Source of the DNA: Myxococcales bacterium
GTDB taxonomy: Bacteria; Myxococcota_A; Polyangia; Nannocystales; Nannocystaceae
Direction: 5' to 3'
DNA: 64,000 nucleotides
Assembly (NCBI GenBank): GCA_020633315.1
Contig: JACKDV010000004.1
Coordinates: forward strand, 372,001-436,000
Position numbers and translations under genes: made by a program. Position 1 is the stretch's first letter. Each line of letters starts with the position of its first letter. Shown in pieces: positions 44,808 through 51,942 of this stretch. The notes under the pieces are model-generated. The model worked only from the letters and a program-made list of their open reading frames with translations, made no database searches and was not told the DNA's origin.

Positions 44808-45529
44808 CGCAGGTCTGCTCCCGCTTGCAGGTAGAACGGCATCTGACCGATCGCGGGATGGCTGAGCACGCCCTGGCGCTGAGGCTGCCACGCCCACCCA
44901 CCGCGCAGGTAGGCGCCCCAGCGACGCAGCACCCGTCCGCCGATCACCGCCCCGAGCAGGAGCGTGCTCGAGGGGAACGCGAGCACGCCGTCCCTCGGCC
45001 CGCTCGTCCCGCCGCTGGTGCCCTCGGGGTAGCGATCGTCGAAGGTCTCGGCCACCACCGCGGAGGGATGCACCGCGACCAGCGGCACCGTCCGCCAGCG
45101 CAGGTCGAGGCCCGCGGACCACCGCCAGCGAAACACTCCCGGCTGCGCCCCCAGCTCCAGGCTCCAGCCCGTGCGATCGCCGGTGACGTCGCGCGCCCGC
45201 ACCACGCCGGTGTCGATCGAGGTCGCGATCCCCAGTGAGCGGTGGGGCAGCACGAGCGCGGTGCCGCTGGCCATCAGCCGCCAGGCGCCGCCGCCGAGCC
45301 ACAGGCTCACCGGCGCCTCGTAGCGCAGGCCGAGGCGACCGTCGTGACCGCGCAGCACCCCCGGCCACCCGCGGCTGTAGGCCACCCCGAGCACCCAGAT
45401 GGGATCCCAGCCGAAGTCGAGGCCCACGCGATCGAGAGCCACCTTGCGCGTGAGCACGGGCTCGGCCCGGGCCACCCCCGCCGCGAGCGTGAGCGCGAGG
45501 CCGAGGGCCGACGCGAGGCCGAGACGCAT
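44801..45529 (-). CDS. Exported beta-rich protein, probable outer membrane protein
   Basis: A 242-residue precursor with a clear signal peptide (cut after GVARA) and a body rich in Trp, Arg and Gly with alternating strands ending at the last residue in LRW, typical for outer membrane barrels. No family recognised. The ribosome site AGGAGGGGG directly before the ATG is strong. It overlaps the hydrolase gene downstream, suggesting a surface export or activity pair. Confidence 0.75.
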   Translation of the reverse strand: MRLGLASALGLALTLAAGVARAEPVLTRKVALDRVGLDFGWDPIWVLGVAYSRGWPGVLRGHDGRLGLRYEAPVSLWLGGGAWRLMASGTALVLPHRSLGIATSIDTGVVRARDVTGDRTGWSLELGAQPGVFRWRWSAGLDLRWRTVPLVAVHPSAVVAETFDDRYPEGTSGGTSGPRDGVLAFPSSTLLLGAVIGGRVLRRWGAYLRGGWAWQPQRQGVLSHPAIGQMPFYLQAGADLRW

Positions 45530-45670
45530 GCCCCCTCCTACCCCGAGGCAGGCGCTGTGGCGCGTGCAAAGCTTGCCGCGCACCGATGCCATGGCCCCTC
45601 GAGCACACGCTCGCGCTCGGATCGTCACGCCGGCTCGACCGCGAGGCGTCGCTGCGGTCACGCGCGCCGA

Positions 45671-46927
45671 TCAGCCCTCGGCGCAGACCTCGTCGCTGTC
45701 GAATTCCGCCGCGTAGTCCACCCCGGGCACGTCGAAGCCGCGGGTCTTGGCGTACTCCGACATGAAGCGCTCGAACAGGCCCTCGGGGCAGGCGTCGCCC
45801 ACCTTGGCCGCCTCGAAGCGCTCCGCCATCGGCCCCTGCACGTCGGCGCCGAGCTCCACGTCGTCCATGCGCAGCAGCCCCTCGTCGTCGAGGGAGGGGC
45901 CCGCCTCGCCGAAGTGCTGCTCGAACATCCGCAGCATGCTGGCGGTGGGGTCCTCGTGGCGCTCGCCCATCACGTCGAGCAGGTGCGCCAGGTAGAACGA
46001 CACGCCCGGGATCCCGCCCGAGGCCTCGGTGACCACCGCGGGTCCCTCCACCGCCAGCGCCCGCCCACCGATGCGGGTCTTCAACAGCGCATCGAGGGCG
46101 CGGGTGGTGTGCTCGAGGTCGGCCTTGGCCAGGCCGATGAGGCCCTTGCGGTACACGCCCTCGTTGAGGGGGTTGCCGCGGTAGCTGATCGTCAGCAGGT
46201 CGAAGCCCTCGGCCAGCACGTCGGCCGCGAGCAGGGTGGACACCCAGCGATCGACGATGCCGCCGCCCATCACGTAGATCGTGCCGATGGCCTCCTCGGG
46301 GGTGCCGGGGGCGATCACCACCTCGACCACGCGCGAGGGCTCGCCCTTGCGCTCGTCGGGCGCGGTGAAGGTCTTGAGGGTGACCGGGTTGCCCAGGGCC
46401 TTGAGCGCGCTGCTCACCGCCTTGCCGGTGCGGGGGTCGAGCGCCCGCGGGGCGGCCAGCGACCACACGATGCCGTGGAGCTTGCCGCCGAAGTGCTCCT
46501 GGATCTCGGCCACCACCGCGTCGCGCACCTCGGGGTCGAAGGCATCGCCCTGGATCGTGCGGGCGACCAGGCCCCGGGCTCGCAGCGCCCGCTCGATCGC
46601 GAGGTTGCGGTGGAAGCCGGGCGAGCCGATCTTGCGGATCTTGTTGTTGCTGTCGGGCTGCGGGACGGCGTCGAGCGAGAGGTTGAGGGTGTTGGCGCCG
46701 CGGCGCGCCCCCAGCACGGCCCGCGCCGCGCTGCCGAAGCCTCCCGAGCCGCCCACCACCAGCCAGTTGCCGCCCGAGCCGGGCGCGGGCGCATCCTTGG
46801 TTGCCACGCGATCGACGATCTCCTGGGCCGACACCTGCGTTCCCACCGGGTGGAAGTTGGCCGGGAAGATCACGTGGCCGAGCGCGGCCATGAAGCGGTA
46901 CTGGAACTGCGGGAGCGCGATCTGCAT
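45671..46927 (-). CDS. fabV: FabV-type enoyl-ACP/CoA reductase
   Basis: A 418-residue single-chain NADH-dependent reductase that saturates trans-2-enoyl thioesters in fatty acid synthesis. VVGGSGGFGSAARAVLG is the long FabV cofactor loop. IVWSLAAP marks the strand after it. The active-site pair is Tyr-x8-Lys in YRKGLIGLAK, preceded by TISYRGNP. Length fits the family (about 400). FabV is insensitive to triclosan in many species. It stands alone, not in a fab operon. The C-terminus keeps RFMSEYAKTRGFDVPGVDY, matching the family end. Confidence 0.9.
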   Translation of the reverse strand: MQIALPQFQYRFMAALGHVIFPANFHPVGTQVSAQEIVDRVATKDAPAPGSGGNWLVVGGSGGFGSAARAVLGARRGANTLNLSLDAVPQPDSNNKIRKIGSPGFHRNLAIERALRARGLVARTIQGDAFDPEVRDAVVAEIQEHFGGKLHGIVWSLAAPRALDPRTGKAVSSALKALGNPVTLKTFTAPDERKGEPSRVVEVVIAPGTPEEAIGTIYVMGGGIVDRWVSTLLAADVLAEGFDLLTISYRGNPLNEGVYRKGLIGLAKADLEHTTRALDALLKTRIGGRALAVEGPAVVTEASGGIPGVSFYLAHLLDVMGERHEDPTASMLRMFEQHFGEAGPSLDDEGLLRMDDVELGADVQGPMAERFEAAKVGDACPEGLFERFMSEYAKTRGFDVPGVDYAAEFDSDEVCAEG

Positions 46928-47049
46928 GACGCGGCGGTCGTAACACAGGGCGAGCCGGCCGCGTGAGCGCCCCCGCTCCCGCGATCGTGGCGAGCCTCAC
47001 GGCAGGGCGACGACTCCTGGGCGCGTGCCTCAGGTGCTGGCCCGGGTGC

Positions 47050-47055
47050 TAGCGT
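47050..47055 (+). promoter_or_regulatory. Predicted -10 element (TAGCGT), leaderless start
   Basis: TAGCGT ends 7 nt before the ATG at 47063. This makes that ATG a better start than the GTG at 47054, which would overlap the element. Confidence 0.5.
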
Positions 47056-47062
47056 GGTTGCG

Positions 47063-47542
47063 ATGGGTCTCGAGGACGTGCGCCGGAGGCTGCCGGTGGT
47101 CGGCGAGCACGGGCTGGCCACGCTGTGGCGAGAGGCGCGGGAGATGAGCTCGCTGCGCAACCGAACGGTGGACGACCTGTGGGGCTTCTGCCGCGGCTGC
47201 TCCTACGCCGAGCTGTGCATGGGGGGCTGCACCGCGGTGTCCGAGCCGGTGCTGGGGCGGCCGGGCAACAACCCCTTCTGCATCCACCGCGCCCTCACCC
47301 TGCAGCAGCAGGGGCTGCGCGAGCGCATCGAGCTGGTCCGCCGCGCGCCGCCGATCGGCTTCGGCTCGCCGCTGTTCCGGGTGGTGCGCGAGGCCATCGA
47401 TCCCGCGCGGCGGGCCGAGCAAGGGCCGGTGGCGATCGAGCAGCCGCGGGTGTCGCGACTCGAGCAGTGGGAGGGCCCGGGACGACCGGTGGAGCTCGAC
47501 CCGAGCGAGCGCCTCGACCCGAGGCCCCCCACCTCGGAGTGA
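47063..47542 (+). CDS. Orphan SPASM-domain protein (radical SAM C-terminal part only)
   Basis: A protein of 159 residues. Residues about 36-80 hold a SPASM-type cysteine set: CRGCSYAELCMGGC (C-x2-C-x5-C-x3-C) and a later Cys in NNPFC. In SPASM proteins these ligate auxiliary iron-sulfur clusters that help peptide-modifying radical SAM enzymes. The CxxxCxxC radical SAM core is absent and the upstream 130 bp do not encode it. With its own -10 element it looks like a free-standing small protein, not a debris fragment, but a decayed gene remains possible. The tail is Pro/Arg-rich. Confidence 0.75.
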   Translation: MGLEDVRRRLPVVGEHGLATLWREAREMSSLRNRTVDDLWGFCRGCSYAELCMGGCTAVSEPVLGRPGNNPFCIHRALTLQQQGLRERIELVRRAPPIGFGSPLFRVVREAIDPARRAEQGPVAIEQPRVSRLEQWEGPGRPVELDPSERLDPRPPTSE

Positions 47543-47645
47543 GCGAGGTCGAGCGTGAGCGTCGACCGCCAGCCACCGAGAAGGGCGTTCGACGACCGGG
47601 CTCCGGTCCCGGCATCACTTCGTCCCCGGCCCCGGGGCCCTCGGC

Positions 47646-47651
47646 TACGAT
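47646..47651 (+). promoter_or_regulatory. Predicted -10 element (TACGAT), leaderless start
   Basis: TACGAT ends 6 nt before the ATG at 47658; no ribosome site fits. Confidence 0.5.
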
Positions 47652-47657
47652 CCGGCC

Positions 47658-49607
47658 ATGGTCCTTGCCCCCTTCGGATTGCGTGGCTCCTTGCTCCTGA
47701 GCGTCGGCGTGCTGCTGGCCGCGTGCCCCGACGATCCCATCCCCTCCGACACCGAGCCGGGCACCACCAGCAGCACGGACACGGGCAGCGGCTGCGACCC
47801 GGGTGAGATCGCGAGCTGCACCTGCGAGGACGGCCGCGAGGGCACCCAGGTGTGCGAGGCCGACGGCCAGGGCTTCTCGCCCTGCGAGTGCGAAGCCGCC
47901 ACCTCGGCGGTCGACGACACCAGCACCGGAGGCACCGACGAGACCACCGCGGGCGAGGAGAGCACCGGTCCCGGCGGCTGCGTGAGCGACGACGAGTGCA
48001 TGCCGGTGAGCGGCGAGTGCTGGGTGGGGCTGTGCCTGGAGGACGGGAGCTGCTCGGAGCAGTGGGCACCGCCCGGCACTCCCTGTGGCGATCCCAACGA
48101 CGACGAGTGCACCGCCCCCGACACCTGTGCCGGCAGCGTGTGCGTGTCCAACGACGTGGACGACGGGCTGAGCTGCACCGACTGCCCCTCGGGGCAGTGC
48201 GCCTGCGCGGCCGGGGCCTGCGGAGACTGCCCGGCCTTCGCGGTCACCAACAGCTTCAACACCGCGCGCTCGGTGGCGGGCTGGACCTTCACCGGGAGCT
48301 GGGGGCTCAAGCGGCAGACCCCACAGAGCCAGCTCGAGCTGCCGTCGCGCTTCCCCGGGCAGGTGATCGGCAGCGACGGCAACCGGGTGGCCCCGTTTCC
48401 GGGCGCCGAGACCGAGGTCTCGTACGCCCGCACGCCGCCGGTGGTGCTGCCGGCCACGCTCGGCTTCCTGTCGTGGCACATCGACGAGGGCGGCGGCACC
48501 ACCGACAACAAGACGGTGCGGGTCTCCACCGACGGGGGCATGAGCTGGGACACCCTGGCCGACTGCGCGGTCGACCCGTCCTACGTGTTCTGCGAGTATC
48601 GGGACACGGGCAACCCGGCGGTGTGGTACCCCGCGCTGATCCCCGTGCCCCCCGCCCTGCAGGGCCAGGTGGCGATCGTCGAGTTCGGCTACGACACCGG
48701 CGACAGCTGCTGCGACTTCGAGAAGGGCTGGTACATCGACTCGCTCAACTTCGCCACCGAGTGCGCCTGCGGGGCCGACTCGGACTGCGACGCCTACTCC
48801 GACACCTGCGGCACCGGCATCTGCCAGCTCAACGGCGAGTGCGGGCTCGACCCCATGCCCGACGACACCGCCTGCGGCGACCCCTTCGACAACGACTGCA
48901 ACGGCGCGGACCTCTGCGACGGCGTGGGCTACTGCGACGACAACGAGGCCGCCAACGGCCTGAGCCTGTGCGGCGACTGCCCCTCGGGGGCCTGCTCGTT
49001 CTGCGACGGCGACCAGTGTCTGGACTGCCTGAGCTACACCGACTTCGGCGACTTCAGCGACCCGGCCGGCGTCGCCACCTGGCAGGTGATCAGCATCACG
49101 GGGACCCCCGACTGGGGCCTGTACGACGAGGCACCGCCCAACGAGGACCTCGGCTCGCTACCCATCCCCTTCCCCAACGCGCCGGTCTACGGCACCGACG
49201 GCAACCGCAACCCGCCCTACCCCGGCGAGGAGGAGGAGCACTCGCAGGTGATCACCAACATGGTGGCGGTGCCGGCCGAGATCTCCTTCATGTCGTGGAA
49301 CGTGGACGAGGGCGACTTCTTCGACACCAAGCGCATCGACATCTCCGTCAACGGCGGGATGACCTGGAACAACCTCGTCGACTGTGCGGTGGCCCCCACC
49401 CAGCCCTTCTGCAACTTCGTGGACGAAGGCCGGGCGGCGAACGACTGGGACCTCGTGGTCCTCGACACCTCGATGTGGATGGGCCAGCCGGGGCAGCTCC
49501 GCTTCAGCTACGACACCGGCGACAGCTGCTGCACCTTCGAGCGCGGCTGGTACATCGATGACCTGAGCTTCGCCTCGTACTGCGACGACGAGCCGTTCCC
49601 TCCCTGA
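47658..49607 (+). CDS. Cys-rich lipoprotein with duplicated MAM-like domains
   Basis: A 649-residue lipoprotein with lipobox LAAC and an Asp/Thr/Ser linker. Two related units follow. Each has a Cys-rich EGF-like lead (GTPCGDPNDDECTAPDTCAG and DTACGDPFDNDCNGADLCDG), then a jelly-roll of about 180 residues with SWHIDEGG or SWNVDEGD, and FGYDTGDSCCDFEKGWYIDS or FSYDTGDSCCTFERGWYIDD near the end. The paired Cys and Asp hint at calcium or disulfide stabilisation. It resembles adhesins or carbohydrate-binding surface proteins. Ligand unknown. Confidence 0.88.
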   Translation: MVLAPFGLRGSLLLSVGVLLAACPDDPIPSDTEPGTTSSTDTGSGCDPGEIASCTCEDGREGTQVCEADGQGFSPCECEAATSAVDDTSTGGTDETTAGEESTGPGGCVSDDECMPVSGECWVGLCLEDGSCSEQWAPPGTPCGDPNDDECTAPDTCAGSVCVSNDVDDGLSCTDCPSGQCACAAGACGDCPAFAVTNSFNTARSVAGWTFTGSWGLKRQTPQSQLELPSRFPGQVIGSDGNRVAPFPGAETEVSYARTPPVVLPATLGFLSWHIDEGGGTTDNKTVRVSTDGGMSWDTLADCAVDPSYVFCEYRDTGNPAVWYPALIPVPPALQGQVAIVEFGYDTGDSCCDFEKGWYIDSLNFATECACGADSDCDAYSDTCGTGICQLNGECGLDPMPDDTACGDPFDNDCNGADLCDGVGYCDDNEAANGLSLCGDCPSGACSFCDGDQCLDCLSYTDFGDFSDPAGVATWQVISITGTPDWGLYDEAPPNEDLGSLPIPFPNAPVYGTDGNRNPPYPGEEEEHSQVITNMVAVPAEISFMSWNVDEGDFFDTKRIDISVNGGMTWNNLVDCAVAPTQPFCNFVDEGRAANDWDLVVLDTSMWMGQPGQLRFSYDTGDSCCTFERGWYIDDLSFASYCDDEPFPP

Positions 49608-49658
49608 GCGGGCTCGACGCGGCCTCGTCGATTCCTCCCTCGTCTCTGGTCGGCGGGC

Positions 49659-50834
49659 TCAGCCCTCGGGCTGCGTGGTCGGCCCTCCGGTGGGCTCGCA
49701 GCCCCACTCGAAGTCGTCGAGGAACACGTAGCTGTCGAGGATGGAGTCGCTCAGGTCGAAGACCGCGAACACCACGGTGATCATCTCGCCGCCGGTCACC
49801 CCGGCGGTGGTGGTGAGCCAGCCCGTGCCCGCGTGCTGGCGCATGCAGGTGCCCGCGAGCTGGGGCAGGTTGCCGCCGTCGTCGCGGTAGTCGAGGAAGC
49901 CGGCGTTGAGTGAGATCGGGTTGCCCGAGCCGTCGAAGGAGATGTTGCCCGTCCACTTCTCCGACTCCAGCCAGCCCACGTACATGTCGTTGAACTGCGA
50001 GCCGTAGTACCAGGGGTACTCGGTGGAGAAGAACGCGAAGTCGTAGCTGAACGAGACCACGTCGGGAGGCACCTGCACGTCGAAGCGCATCTCCACGTAG
50101 TCGTTGGCCGACACGCCCTGCGAGAACTGGCCCTGGATGGTGTTGGAGCAGTCGCCGCTGCCCACCAGGCCGGGGTTGGCGGTGCAATCGCCTCCCACGT
50201 TGGCGGGCACCAGCGGGGCGGGCAGCGAGCCCCCGGGATCGTAGGGGCCCAGGTCGTCGTTGCAGTGGGTGGGCCACTGGTTGCTGTCGCCCGCCGGCGT
50301 GGTGCTGTTGAGATCGCCCACCAGGCCGCTGCCGATCACCGCGTAGACCGAGCCCTCGCGGGCATCGAAGGTGTTGGTCGCGCCGAAGGCCGAGCGGATG
50401 CCGATGGCGCTGGCCGGCCCCGAGGTGGAGGCGTCGACGGCCAGCTCGCCGGGGCAGTTGAGGCCCATCGCACGGAAGGGATCGTTGGTGCCCGCGTCGC
50501 AGGGCACGTGCTCGGGGATCGTGCACTCGCAGTTGCCGAGCTCCTCGCAGGTGGGCTCCTCGCCGGTGTCCTCGGGGGTCGAGCCCAGGTCGAACTTGGG
50601 GCCGTCGCCTGCATCGTCGCCGCCCGGGGCATCGTCGCCCTCGCCTCCGGTGACGTCGCCGCTGCCGTTGCCCTCGTCGCCGTCGCCCTCGGTGTCCTCG
50701 CCGCCGCCGCCCAGGGTCACGTTGATCCCGGTGAGCTGCCCGTCGCCCCGTCCTCCGCCGGGATCGCAGGCCACCAGGCCCAGCACGACCAGCCCCGCCA
50801 TCCCGCTCCAGCCGCTTCGCTCGCTCACCCTCAT
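49659..50834 (-). CDS. Choice-of-anchor L-like surface lipoprotein
   Basis: A 391-residue lipoprotein: lipobox LVAC, a Gly/Asp/Glu linker to about residue 80, a Cys-rich stretch (CEELGNCECTIPEHVPC) and a beta domain of about 230 residues. The domain contains FSYDFAFFSTEYPWYYGSQF and, near the end, DSYVFLDDFEWGCEP, features I associate with myxobacterial choice-of-anchor L proteins, in which the strand-rich domain sits before a sorting or anchor segment. No such C-terminal anchor is seen here. It is transcribed convergently with the preceding lipoprotein gene. Ribosome site GGAGGGG. Confidence 0.8.
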   Translation of the reverse strand: MRVSERSGWSGMAGLVVLGLVACDPGGGRGDGQLTGINVTLGGGGEDTEGDGDEGNGSGDVTGGEGDDAPGGDDAGDGPKFDLGSTPEDTGEEPTCEELGNCECTIPEHVPCDAGTNDPFRAMGLNCPGELAVDASTSGPASAIGIRSAFGATNTFDAREGSVYAVIGSGLVGDLNSTTPAGDSNQWPTHCNDDLGPYDPGGSLPAPLVPANVGGDCTANPGLVGSGDCSNTIQGQFSQGVSANDYVEMRFDVQVPPDVVSFSYDFAFFSTEYPWYYGSQFNDMYVGWLESEKWTGNISFDGSGNPISLNAGFLDYRDDGGNLPQLAGTCMRQHAGTGWLTTTAGVTGGEMITVVFAVFDLSDSILDSYVFLDDFEWGCEPTGGPTTQPEG

Positions 50835-51200
50835 GCCGCTCGTCCCCTCCGCTGCTCGGGCCACCCCCCCGCGCGCGAGCCGGGAGACCTCCGAGTCGTC
50901 CTCAATGTACGGCGCGTCGACCCGATGGCGAGCCGGCGTCCTCGAGCCATCGAGACACCAGCGGGCGACGGATTTCCGACTCGCGACGCGATCGGAGGCA
51001 ACTTTGGGCAAGTCGCCCAAGGGTGGGTGGGGGGTGGAGCACCGCGCTGCGCAGTTGGCCCGACGCCCATCGAAGACTCGGTGAGCGTCGCCGCGTCGAT
51101 CACAGGCGGTGAGCTCGAGCCGCCTCCACGGGGGGTCATCGGAAATCCGGCCCGGGTCGAGCGCTCGCCGTCGTCGCGCCGACCTGCGCAGGGCGCTCGC
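50835..51200. other. Intergenic region without recognised gene
   Basis: The 366-bp region lies between two minus-strand genes. I see no coding potential of the local type and no strong terminator. It should contain the promoter of the anchor-L lipoprotein gene; no clear -10 element was found. Confidence 0.4.
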
Positions 51201-51878
51201 TCAGAGCAGGAAGGGGATCAGCTTCTTGGTGCGCCCCTCGTAGGCCACGAAGTCCTCGCCGTAGCGCTCCCGCAGGTAGGCGTCGAGCTTGGGGATGTTG
51301 AAGAAGTAGAAGAACACGAAGAGGAGCGCGGGGACGAGGGCGGCCCAGGCCTCGTGGGCCACGCAGGCGATGCCGCCCGCCCACAGCAGGTCGCCGAAGT
51401 AGTTGACGTGCATCGATATGGCGAACAGCCCGCCGGTGTAGAGCTTGCCGCGGTTGTCCTCGCGGGCCTTGAAGCGGTGGCGCTGGTACTCCGAGAAGGT
51501 GTTGAGGAACGAGCCCGCCGCGAACAGGGCGATCCCCACGAGCTCGAGCGCGCCGAAGGGGACGGTGGCGGGGGCGGCCATCAGCGGCATGCCCAGCAGG
51601 TACAGGGCGAAGGCCAGCGGCACCGAGATCGTCTCCTCCCACGGGATCCGGCGCCGCAGGAACACGAACAGGGTGAGGAGGAAGCGGGCCACGATCACGA
51701 GGTCGAAGGCGAGCAGCACCCGGTTGCGCAGCGGCTCGGGGTCGGCCCCGAACGCGCGCACGCCCTGGAGGCCGTCGCCGAGCAGCACCCAGCTCGCGGC
51801 GGCGACCAGCCCGAGCTCGGCCGCGAGGATGATCAGCTTCTGCGCCAGGCTGGAGTCTTGCTTGCCGTACAGCTCCAT
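51201..51878 (-). CDS. DUF1295-family membrane protein (steroid 5-alpha-reductase/ICMT-like)
   Basis: A 225-residue protein with about six membrane helices. The C-terminal half has the family pattern: FSEYQRHRFKAREDNRGKLYTGGLFAISMHVNYFGDLLW, followed by a long hydrophobic helix and KLDAYLRERYGEDFVAYEGRTKKLIPFLL. Members include steroid 5-alpha-reductase-like enzymes and isoprenylcysteine methyltransferases, which bind NADPH or SAM in that half. No activity can be assigned. The start leaves a 14-residue tail before the first helix. Confidence 0.88.
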   Translation of the reverse strand: MELYGKQDSSLAQKLIILAAELGLVAAASWVLLGDGLQGVRAFGADPEPLRNRVLLAFDLVIVARFLLTLFVFLRRRIPWEETISVPLAFALYLLGMPLMAAPATVPFGALELVGIALFAAGSFLNTFSEYQRHRFKAREDNRGKLYTGGLFAISMHVNYFGDLLWAGGIACVAHEAWAALVPALLFVFFYFFNIPKLDAYLRERYGEDFVAYEGRTKKLIPFLL

Positions 51879-51942
51879 GGGAGGGCCTCGGGATCGTTGC
51901 CCGCGGGGCGGGCCGGGGTAGACGCTCGGCCCGAGGGCTCGA

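Noticed and set aside
41922..44834. Open frame of 970 codons on the plus strand
   Set aside because: Antisense to the Kelch lipoprotein and hydrolase genes; no recognisable protein.
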